A stretch of 8,106 nucleotides of DNA, taken from the NCBI GenBank assembly GCA_900547565.1, contig URHI01000088.1:1-8106 (forward strand). Direction: 5' to 3'. The position numbers were made by a program, and so were the translations under genes. This DNA is from an uncultured Eubacteriales bacterium. Lineage in GTDB: Bacteria > Bacillota > Clostridia > Oscillospirales > CAG-272. A model generated the notes under the pieces. It saw only the letters and a list, made by a program, of their open reading frames with translations. It was not told the DNA's origin and made no database searches. The stretch's first letter is position 1, and each line of letters opens with the position of its first letter. Positions 1 through 5,046 of the stretch are shown here, piece by piece.

Positions 1-64
1 GTCCTTCAATTGACTCCTCACGCTGATTGTCCGAGGAATAGCGTGCGTAGATTACACCTCTCAT
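1..64 (-). CDS. Large serine recombinase, N-terminal fragment (runs off the left edge)
   Basis: Reading leftward from an ATG at 64-62, the 21 visible residues are MRGVIYARYSSDNQ followed by REESIEG. This is the first beta strand and catalytic loop of the resolvase/invertase domain. The Y-A-R-Y-S-S run carries the nucleophilic serine (Ser10 or Ser11), and the conserved Gln and Glu-Ser-Ile follow. Large serine recombinases with this start integrate and excise phages and Clostridial transposons (TnpX, TndX and phiC31 integrase relatives). A GAGGGG ribosome binding site lies about eight bases upstream and a consensus promoter lies above it, so the gene looks live at its 5' end. The resolvase family call is firm. 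The 'large' subclass is inferred from the start-of-protein wording, because the zinc-ribbon and recombinase domains lie outside the window. It is divergent from the HTH/two-component operon to the right. Confidence 0.82.
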   Translation of the reverse strand, partial: MRGVIYARYSSDNQREESIEG

Positions 65-96
65 TGATTCGCCCCTCTTCTGCTTTATTTGAGTTT

Positions 97-125
97 ATTA
101 TACCATACAAATCTGGATTTGTCAA
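97..125 (-). promoter_or_regulatory. Consensus sigma-A promoter of the serine recombinase
   Basis: On the minus strand TTGACA (125-120) and TATAAT (102-97) are separated by exactly 17 bases. A TG dinucleotide one base before the -10 makes it an extended -10 as well. The predicted start is near base 90, giving a leader of about 25 nt before the ATG. Both hexamers are perfect, so an unrepressed promoter of this kind would be very strong. That suggests a repressor normally holds it down. Confidence 0.88.
107..122. promoter_or_regulatory. Candidate operator inside the recombinase promoter spacer
   Basis: ACAAATC and GATTTGT are perfect 7-base inverted arms separated by two bases. The site fills most of the spacer between the -10 and -35 of the recombinase promoter and overlaps the -35 hexamer. 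This is the classic position for a repressor that blocks RNA polymerase. The repressor is unknown; the HTH protein at 510-713 is one candidate by proximity only. Confidence 0.42.
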
Positions 126-441
126 TGAAAACTCCAATAATATTATATATAATTTTCAGACAACAGAACTTATTTGTATTAAATGTCAAGATTTGCACCG
201 CTGTAGACTAAAGAAAAGGATCGGATAAAAAGATGGTTTTATTACGGAGTAGCACAATATTAGAAAAGATGCCGTCTGAAAAGGCGGCATCTTTCATACA
301 TATCGATTATTCTTATACTTGTCTGTTTCAAACAGTTTTGAAAGAGGAATATTCATCGCAGAAGCAATCTTTTCTGTTGCGGTGAACATCCTGCATTTTT
401 CAAAATCGATACGAAAAGTGACAAAAAATTCACGCCGACTC
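126..441. other. AT-rich intergenic region between divergent units
   Basis: I see no convincing gene here. Open frames at 10-228 and 319-513 (plus strand) have no ribosome binding site. The second starts only at TTG and overlies the promoter and start of the HTH gene. The region contains the hairpin at 265-294 and a short perfect palindrome at 323-335 (CTGTTT, one base, AAACAG) of unknown meaning. It separates two divergent promoters, at 97-125 and 442-470, that are about 320 bases apart. Confidence 0.6.
265..294. terminator. Strong hairpin, possible bidirectional terminator, containing a 12-base DUS-like word
   Basis: AAAGATGCCG at 265-274 pairs perfectly with CGGCATCTTT at 285-294 around a 10-base loop, with two further possible pairs inside. 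Each strand has a short A/T flank of three to four T after the stem, weaker than a textbook U tract. No gene clearly ends into it from either side, so it may be an insulator, a leftover terminator or part of a small RNA. Bases 269-280 are exactly ATGCCGTCTGAA, the Neisseria DNA uptake word, which is discussed under findings. Confidence 0.5.
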
Positions 442-470
442 TTGAAAAACTACGGATATTCGTATATAAT
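442..470 (+). promoter_or_regulatory. Sigma-A promoter of the HTH / two-component operon
   Basis: TTGAAA at 442-447 and TATAAT at 465-470 are separated by 17 bases. The predicted start is near 477, leaving about 33 nt before the ATG at 510. No other good promoter is seen before the kinase genes, so this one probably drives 510-4311 as one transcript. Confidence 0.78.
451..464. promoter_or_regulatory. Candidate operator in the operon promoter spacer
   Basis: TACGGAT and ATTCGTA form a 14-base palindrome with a single mismatched pair. It lies wholly between the -35 and -10 hexamers. By position it could be a repressor site, for example for autoregulation by the HTH protein whose gene is first in the transcript. 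This is an inference from placement. The sequence does not resemble the palindrome in the recombinase promoter. Confidence 0.35.
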
Positions 471-509
471 ATATATTGAATTGTTATATCTATCAGAAAG
501 GAGTGGCGC

Positions 510-713
510 ATGAAAGGTTATCTCTCCATACGGGAAGCTTCCTACAAATGGGGTATATCGGAGAGACGCGTCAATCAGTATGTGGCACAGGGACGCATCC
601 CCGGTGCAGAGCGTTTCGGGCGTTCATGGGCAATTCCCGATGATGCAGTAAAGCCCACAGACCCCCGTAAACAAACGCCGCCGATACCCGGCACAAACAG
701 TAAAACAAAATGA
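510..713 (+). CDS. Small helix-turn-helix protein, excisionase/MerR-like family (67 aa)
   Basis: The product is a compact winged-helix DNA-binding protein. Residues 4-25 (YLSIREASYKWGISERRVNQ and on) form the HTH, with recognition-helix residues SERRVNQY. Residues 26-44 (GRIPGAERFGRSWAIP) are the wing, a pattern typical of the HTH_17/excisionase group. The C-terminal tail (45-67) is Pro/Lys-rich and probably disordered. AAAGGAG at 497-503, six bases before the ATG, fixes the start. Proteins of this type serve either as recombination directionality factors for integrases or as small transcription regulators. Here the nearby serine recombinase fits the first role, and the first place in a two-component operon fits the second. 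It is followed after 24 bases by the sensor gene, most likely on the same mRNA. The domain call is sure and the role is not. Confidence 0.86.
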   Translation: MKGYLSIREASYKWGISERRVNQYVAQGRIPGAERFGRSWAIPDDAVKPTDPRKQTPPIPGTNSKTK

Positions 714-737
714 AACATTTTTGAAAGGAGGTCCCGC

Positions 738-2375
738 ATGATGAAACAGAATCACAAAACAGGCTTTCTCGTAGCCGCAATGGTTTTCTCTGCGATCGCT
801 TTACGGGTTTTGGGAAAGTTTGATATCTTGAAAGTTCCGGGTGGGATCCTCCGCTCGCTGATCTATATCGCCCTGTATATCGGATGGGGAATTTCCGTCA
901 GCAAACGGATCATTCAGGTACAGGTGCGCCATTATCTGATTGCCGTTTCCGGCTTAATGGTTTTTTGGTTTGTTATCCGTTCAATGAGATACTTTTTTAT
1001 AACCGATATCGGAATAGCACGGCAACTATGGTACCTGTACTACCTGCCAATGCTGTTTATCCCGCTGTTTTCTTTGTTTGTGGCCATCTCACTGGGCAAG
1101 CCCGCGAACGCAAAGTTATCGAAAACGGCGATGCTGTTACTATCTATTCCTACGGCGTTTTGTCTGCTGCTGGTGCTTACAAATGATTTCCATCAGCTTG
1201 TCTTTTCCTTCCCGGAAGGAGAGGTATGGACGGACATAAACAATGGATACACATTCGGATATTATATCGTACTCGGGTGGGAGATACTTTGCTCTTTAGC
1301 GGCATTTATCATCATGATAATCAAGTGCCGGCTCTCATATGGGAAAAAATATCTGCCGTTTTTGCTGTTAACAGCTTCTATCGGATATGCCTTGATATAT
1401 GTCAGCGGCGTGGAATGGATGCAGCTTATCGGCGGCGACATCACGGCAGCGCAGTGTCTGATGTTCACCGGAATCTTGGAATGCTGTATTCAGTGCGGGC
1501 TGATCCAGACCAATACCGGTTACCGGGCGATGTTTGAAGCCGGGTCCATCGGCGCGCAGATCGTTGATACGGACTATGATACCCGTTATGCTTCTTCAAA
1601 CGCACCTAAGCTTTCGGAGAAAATGCTGCGCTCGGCGGAGAGCGAGCCGGCAAAGCTGGATAACAACACTCTGCTCAGAAGCAGCAAAATCCCCGGCGGT
1701 CATGTTTTGTGGCAGGAAGATATTACAGACATTACCGTCCTGCTTCAAAAGCTGGAGGAAAACAGGAAAACGATTTCGGAAAGCAATGATGTGGAGCAGG
1801 AGAACTATAAAACCAAGGTAAAGATCAACACCGTCCGGGAAAAGAACAGGCTGTATGACCGGCTGCAGGCACAAACCGCACATCAAATCGAGCTGCTCGA
1901 TCAGCTGCTGACGCAATATGAAACGGAAGGCGACCCGGAAATTCGCCGCAGTCTGCTGGCAAAAGCGGCGGTGATCGGCGCATACATAAAACGTCGGGGT
2001 AATTTGATGTTTATCGGCGAAAAATCCAATGTAACGGATACTGCCGAGCTGTCAGCCTGTCTTGAGGAATCCTTTGCCAATTTAGAGCTTATGGGTGTGG
2101 AGTGCGCCATTGATATTCCGGGCAAAAACAGCATTTATACCCGGGACGCGATCCATGTCTATGACTTTTTTGAAGCCGTGACGGAAGCGGCCATGGATGA
2201 CCTTCATTTTGTCTGGCTGAAAGCCCGCAGCCTGGAAGATGCCGTCATCTTTAATCTGCAGGCGGAAAGCAAAGCCGATTTGTCGGCGCTGTCCGCTCTT
2301 GCCGACACCTGCGCTTTTGAGGAAGGCGTATGGCGCTTTTCTCTGCGGATCGGAAAGGCGGGTGAGAAGGCATGA
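738..2375 (+). CDS. Multi-TM sensor with degenerate histidine kinase core (545 aa)
   Basis: The N-terminal half is membrane-embedded. Hydrophobic segments lie near residues 8-25, 37-53, 65-83, 100-119, 129-147, 173-196, 204-222 and 237-256, resembling the histidine-kinase N-terminal 7TM domain. A PAS-like stretch (about 262-335) ends in DITDITVLL and is followed by a charged coiled coil (334-370). Aligned by eye with the intact kinase encoded next, the DHp helix (RLQAQTAHQIELL) has Gln377 where His262 should be. The N-box E-x3-N-x3-H reads E479-AVTE-x3-D487, so both the Asn and the His are lost. No G1 or G2 glycine motif is visible before the stop. It should therefore neither bind ATP normally nor autophosphorylate. 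It probably acts as a signal-sensing partner or inhibitor of the active kinase. AAAGGAGG at 724-731 supports ATG 738; ATG 741 is an equally possible start. The stop overlaps the next start (ATGA). The gene is intact, so it is not a recent pseudogene. Confidence 0.87.
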   Translation: MMKQNHKTGFLVAAMVFSAIALRVLGKFDILKVPGGILRSLIYIALYIGWGISVSKRIIQVQVRHYLIAVSGLMVFWFVIRSMRYFFITDIGIARQLWYLYYLPMLFIPLFSLFVAISLGKPANAKLSKTAMLLLSIPTAFCLLLVLTNDFHQLVFSFPEGEVWTDINNGYTFGYYIVLGWEILCSLAAFIIMIIKCRLSYGKKYLPFLLLTASIGYALIYVSGVEWMQLIGGDITAAQCLMFTGILECCIQCGLIQTNTGYRAMFEAGSIGAQIVDTDYDTRYASSNAPKLSEKMLRSAESEPAKLDNNTLLRSSKIPGGHVLWQEDITDITVLLQKLEENRKTISESNDVEQENYKTKVKINTVREKNRLYDRLQAQTAHQIELLDQLLTQYETEGDPEIRRSLLAKAAVIGAYIKRRGNLMFIGEKSNVTDTAELSACLEESFANLELMGVECAIDIPGKNSIYTRDAIHVYDFFEAVTEAAMDDLHFVWLKARSLEDAVIFNLQAESKADLSALSALADTCAFEEGVWRFSLRIGKAGEKA

Positions 2376-3661
2376 AAAGTTTTTATCTTTCTTCCGCTCC
2401 GGCACAGACGACGCTGCTGGTCGCCCTGTTCCTTACCCTGATTTTATCCCTGTTCCTGCTGCTTGCCTCTTACGACAAACAGCGTGAAAAGCGGAAGAGT
2501 ATTCTGCGTTTGTCCGTATTTCTGTTCTTTCTTATCTTATTGTCAGTGTTAGCCGATGCTTTTTCGCAGATAAGCGAAGGACTGGAGTATAAGACATTGC
2601 TGCCCCTACCTATGTGGCTGCTTTGGTGCATCACATTTGCGGCAGATTTTCTGATAATATGGGATATTGCAGGGCTGTGGAGACTGGGGCGGCAGGCGCT
2701 CAGCCGCGATTCCATCAAACAGGCTCTGGATATGCTGCCAAGCGGCATATGCTATTTCACACCGTCCGGGAACGTGAAACTGTGCAACAAACAAATGGAT
2801 TCTTTATTCCGCACGATTGCACAGAGTAATCTCCAGACGCTTGCGGAACTGCGGGACGCGCTGTCAGACTGCGATGCGTGCAGCGGCGTAATATGTCTCT
2901 CTCGAGAGAGGCAGACCTATCTTTTTCCTGACGGCAAAGCTTGGCGTTTCCGGCAGACCGAGGTGAAAGCTTCGGACGGCGCTTTCTATACGGAAGCCGT
3001 ATTTTCGGATGTTACGGAGCTGTACCATAAAAATCTTGAGCTGAAAGCGCAGATCAAGCAACTGAATGCCATTTCCCGTGAATTAAAATGGCTTTCCGAC
3101 AATGCGCTGATTCTGACAAGAGAAAAGGAAGTGCTGTCCGCCAAGACGAAGCTGCATGACGATATGGGAGCGGGACTGATCGCCATACGGCACATCCTTA
3201 ACAACAACCAAACGGAGGAAGCGGCAAATGCCGTAGATGTGTTCTGCCGGGCTGTCAGCGCCATAAAATACGATAATGCCTATCCGCAGGGGCGCAGCGA
3301 GCCGGATAGATTCCTGCAGGATGCTGAGGCAGTCGGCATAAGAGTAAATTTGTCCGGAGATTTGCCCGAGCAGGAGGAGCTTCGGCGTGTTATGATTCTT
3401 GCCATGCGGGAGTGTCTGACAAACAGTGTGCGTCATGCCGGAGCAACAACAATACATATCACGGTGGAGCAAAAGGGAGACAGCGTTTCCGTAAAGATCA
3501 CAAACGACGGAAGACCTCCCGAAACCGAGGTCGTTCCCAAGGGCGGACTTCACAACCTGTACCGTCATGTCATGGACCTCGGCGGTACGATGGAAATACA
3601 GTCGAAGCCGGGCTTTGTGCTGACCGTGGTTCTCCCGGCGATAAAGGAGGTTACAGAATGA
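2372..3661 (+). CDS. Membrane sensor histidine kinase, HisKA_3/DesK-NarX type (429 aa)
   Basis: This is the catalytic kinase of the system. Three membrane segments (about 14-34, 45-64, 80-102) are followed by a PAS-like domain (115-216, ending FSDVTELYHKN) and a coiled-coil linker (217-255). The DHp motif KLHDDMGAGL carries phosphoacceptor His262. The ATPase domain has an N-box E347-CLT-N351-SV-RHA, a G1 box NDG at 378-380 and a G2 box KGGLHNL at 390-396. All are intact, so autophosphorylation on His262 is expected. The H-D-x-x-G-x-x-L pattern and the R-H-A N-box place it in the family that pairs with LuxR/NarL regulators, which is what follows. ATG 2372 overlaps the previous stop as ATGA, and a GGTGAGAAGG sequence precedes it. 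The stop overlaps the regulator's ATG in the same way, so the three proteins are probably translationally coupled and made in similar amounts. The input signal is unknown. Confidence 0.94.
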   Translation: MKSFYLSSAPAQTTLLVALFLTLILSLFLLLASYDKQREKRKSILRLSVFLFFLILLSVLADAFSQISEGLEYKTLLPLPMWLLWCITFAADFLIIWDIAGLWRLGRQALSRDSIKQALDMLPSGICYFTPSGNVKLCNKQMDSLFRTIAQSNLQTLAELRDALSDCDACSGVICLSRERQTYLFPDGKAWRFRQTEVKASDGAFYTEAVFSDVTELYHKNLELKAQIKQLNAISRELKWLSDNALILTREKEVLSAKTKLHDDMGAGLIAIRHILNNNQTEEAANAVDVFCRAVSAIKYDNAYPQGRSEPDRFLQDAEAVGIRVNLSGDLPEQEELRRVMILAMRECLTNSVRHAGATTIHITVEQKGDSVSVKITNDGRPPETEVVPKGGLHNLYRHVMDLGGTMEIQSKPGFVLTVVLPAIKEVTE

Positions 3662-4311
3662 AACAGGTTCTGATTGTAGAGGATCAGCGGATGCCCCGTG
3701 AAAACATGGAGCGGACGCTTTCCGACAGCGGCAGATATGAGCTGGTCGCCAGTCTCAACGGGGCGGATGTTGCTATTTTGAAATGCGGTCAGCAGCACAT
3801 TGATTTGATTCTGATGGATGTCTGCACTTCGGGGAGTAAAGACGGCATTGAAGCTGCCGCGGAAATCAAGGTGAAGTTTCCGAAAATCAAGATCATCATT
3901 GTCACATCCATGGTTGAGGTGAGCTACCTGGAACGCGCCAAAGCAGCCGGGGTTGACAGCTTCTGGTATAAGGACATCAGCCCGGAAGCGCTGATCGACG
4001 TGATCGATCGGACAATAGCGGGCGAGCATCTTTTCCCGGGCGAAACGCCGAAGGTGAAATTGGGACTGGTGGAAAGTACGGATCTGACATCAAAGGAGAT
4101 CGAGGTACTGCGGCTGATCTGCGACGGATTGGAATACGATGAGATCGCCCACAAGCTGGATATTTCTGAAAGAACCGTCAAATTCCATGTTTCCAACATT
4201 CTGTCAAAAACCGGATATGCCAACAGGACCCGGCTTGCCATTGCGGTAACAAACAAGAAATTTATCGTTCCGAACCTCCCTGAAGAACAGGAGTTTTCCA
4301 CAACCGAATAA
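3658..4311 (+). CDS. LuxR/NarL-family response regulator (217 aa)
   Basis: The receiver domain spans residues 1-122: acidic pair E8-D9, phosphoacceptor D54 in LILMDV, T83 in IIVTS, and conserved K105 in FWYKD. After a short linker, residues 143-197 form a LuxR-type HTH (LTSKEIEVLRLICDGLEYDE onward). It contains the usual recognition helix SERTVKFHVSNILSKTG and ends in a normal-length C-terminus. All phosphorylation residues are present, in contrast to the receiver-like protein at 4492. AAAGGAGG at 3643-3650, seven bases before the ATG, and the ATGA overlap with the kinase fix the start. The frame stays open upstream into the kinase gene, but that extension encodes no receiver sequence. Its likely target is the inverted repeat at 4392-4409 in front of the next unit, and it may also regulate its own operon. 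Confidence 0.96.
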   Translation: MKQVLIVEDQRMPRENMERTLSDSGRYELVASLNGADVAILKCGQQHIDLILMDVCTSGSKDGIEAAAEIKVKFPKIKIIIVTSMVEVSYLERAKAAGVDSFWYKDISPEALIDVIDRTIAGEHLFPGETPKVKLGLVESTDLTSKEIEVLRLICDGLEYDEIAHKLDISERTVKFHVSNILSKTGYANRTRLAIAVTNKKFIVPNLPEEQEFSTTE

Positions 4312-4330
4312 CCGAAACATTTTGAGTCTA

Positions 4331-4362
4331 ACCCGGCTTCCTTTTGAGCCGGGTATTTTTTT
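4331..4362 (+). terminator. Intrinsic terminator closing the two-component operon
   Basis: ACCCGGCT (4331-4338) and AGCCGGGT (4347-4354) form a perfect 8-bp GC-rich stem with an 8-base loop. The tract TTTTTTT at 4356-4362 follows. It begins 19 bases after the regulator stop and separates the sensor operon from the receiver/surface protein unit, so the latter needs its own promoter. Confidence 0.94.
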
Positions 4363-4391
4363 GCGAAAATTTTTTTAAAAAAGTGCTAAAA

Positions 4392-4409
4392 CCTGTACTT
4401 AGGTACAGG
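4392..4409. promoter_or_regulatory. 7-4-7 inverted repeat, candidate response-regulator binding site
   Basis: CCTGTAC and GTACAGG are perfect 7-base arms around TTAG. A 7-4-7 spacing is known for some NarL-family regulators such as LiaR, where two HTH domains bind one repeat. The centre lies about 42 bases upstream of the predicted start of the next transcript. It covers the place of the -35 element, where class II activators bind. The preceding gene encodes a NarL-family regulator. The sequence and position are seen directly; the assignment to that regulator is inference. Confidence 0.55.
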
Positions 4410-4430
4410 GCGCAATCGAAAAAAATCTGT

Positions 4431-4436
4431 TACAAT
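4431..4436 (+). promoter_or_regulatory. -10 element of an activator-dependent promoter
   Basis: TACAAT at 4431-4436 is one mismatch from TATAAT and has a TG two bases before it. At the 17-base position the -35 reads GGGCGC, which sigma-A would not recognise. A promoter with a good -10, no -35 and an inverted repeat centred near -42 is the expected design for an activated promoter. TATAAA at 4445-4450 is an alternative -10, but it has no better -35. Confidence 0.45.
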
Positions 4437-4491
4437 GATTACGGTATAAATCTGTGTTGTCGATTTTTAATTCTGAATCGGAGGTGGTTTC

Positions 4492-4875
4492 ATGCGGAGA
4501 GTTGTTGTTGATATGCAGAATGCTTTGTTTGCCGATGCCATTGCAACGGCTCTGCAAAAATTTGATTCGGACTTTGAGGTATGTCAAAGTGAAAGCCCTG
4601 CCAAAACCGCGGATCTGTGTATTTTTACCGAGGCGAATATTCTGATCATGGAGGTCACCGCCTACACGCCGTGGAAGCTGGAGGAGCGGATGAAGATCCG
4701 TGCCGAGCTGAAGAAAACCAACCCGGACTGCAAAATTGTACTGGTTGTGGACGAGAACACCGAAAAGAAGCTGGCGGACAAGGTGCGCCAGGCGAAGAAG
4801 GACGGGCTGATCGACAGCTTCATCTACGGCTCTGTTTCTTCCACCTATCTTTCGGCGGTCATCGATGCTTTGTAA
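4492..4875 (+). CDS. Stand-alone atypical receiver-like protein (127 aa)
   Basis: The sequence has the alternating strand/helix plan of a CheY-type receiver and nothing else. Strand 1 is RRVVVDMQN, strand 3 is NILIMEVT, strand 4 is KIVLVVDEN and strand 5 is DSFIYGS. The catalytic set is altered. Glu54 (IMEVT) is in the place of the phosphoacceptor Asp, Asp87 stands where the Thr/Ser should be, and the conserved strand-5 Lys is replaced in IYGSVSS. It should not take a phosphoryl group and may be locked in one state, as Glu often mimics phospho-Asp. It has no DNA-binding or output domain, so it probably works by binding a partner. Candidates are the response regulator, one of the kinases or the degenerate sensor. 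GGAGGTGG at 4480-4487 precedes the ATG. It is the first gene behind the 7-4-7 site and lies just before the giant surface protein. The fold is recognised by pattern, and the function is unknown. Confidence 0.85.
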   Translation: MRRVVVDMQNALFADAIATALQKFDSDFEVCQSESPAKTADLCIFTEANILIMEVTAYTPWKLEERMKIRAELKKTNPDCKIVLVVDENTEKKLADKVRQAKKDGLIDSFIYGSVSSTYLSAVIDAL

Positions 4876-4929
4876 GGAGGACGGGAGTGATGGAATGATA
4901 TGAATGTATTTGACGCAGCTTCGTCCTCC
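4876..4929 (+). other. Inverted repeat that could hide an AGGAGG sequence in the leader of the surface protein
   Basis: GGAGGACG (4876-4883) is the exact reverse complement of CGTCCTCC (4922-4929), with a 38-base loop between. The left arm contains a Shine-Dalgarno-like AAGGAGG immediately after the receiver stop codon. If formed in mRNA, the stem would mask this site. A smaller stem, CGGCA-AAA-TGCCG at 5006-5018, lies just before the surface-protein ribosome binding site. The region 4876-5042 shows no clear promoter or terminator. Confidence 0.3.
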
Positions 4930-5046
4930 GAACGGATGGGCAATGGCGGACGCTCTCTTCGCCGTGCGGGAGAGCAGGTAAAACAATCCACACGGTCAAA
5001 CAAATCGGCAAAATGCCGGAAAGAAACAAGGAGGAATTGCTTATGA
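4900..5046 (+). CDS. Possible 48-aa small ORF coupled to the surface protein gene
   Basis: An open frame from ATG 4900 runs to TGA 5044-5046 and overlaps the surface-protein ATG as ATGA. It begins MNVFDAASSSERMGNGG and becomes very basic (RSLRRAGEQ, then many Lys/Arg/Ser). AAGGAGG lies about 19 bases upstream, which is far; a GGGAG is nearer. I recognise no family. The ATGA junction, shared by other genes in the window, is the only argument that it is translated. Composition and the weak start argue against it. It may be a leader peptide or noncoding. Confidence 0.25.
   Translation: MNVFDAASSSERMGNGGRSLRRAGEQVKQSTRSNKSAKCRKETRRNCL

Noticed and set aside
10..228. 72-codon plus-strand frame at the left edge
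   Set aside because: It runs antisense to the serine recombinase start and its consensus promoter, and has no RBS or recognisable domain.
323..335. Perfect palindrome CTGTTT-C-AAACAG in the intergenic region
   Set aside because: It is short and AT-rich, too far from either promoter core to assign, and overlaps alternative small hairpins. It is noted in the intergenic entry only.
319..513. 64-codon plus-strand frame before the HTH gene
   Set aside because: It begins at TTG, has no RBS, lies over the promoter at 442-470 and overlaps the well-supported HTH start.
2897..2910. Perfect 14-bp palindrome CTCTCTCGAGAGAG
   Set aside because: It is inside the kinase reading frame and encodes ordinary residues (CLSRER). 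There is no promoter or second copy nearby, so probably chance.
3412..3657. Upstream extension of the response regulator frame into the kinase gene
   Set aside because: The translated extension is basic low-complexity sequence with no domain. The ATG at 3658 has a perfect RBS and begins exactly at the receiver's first strand.
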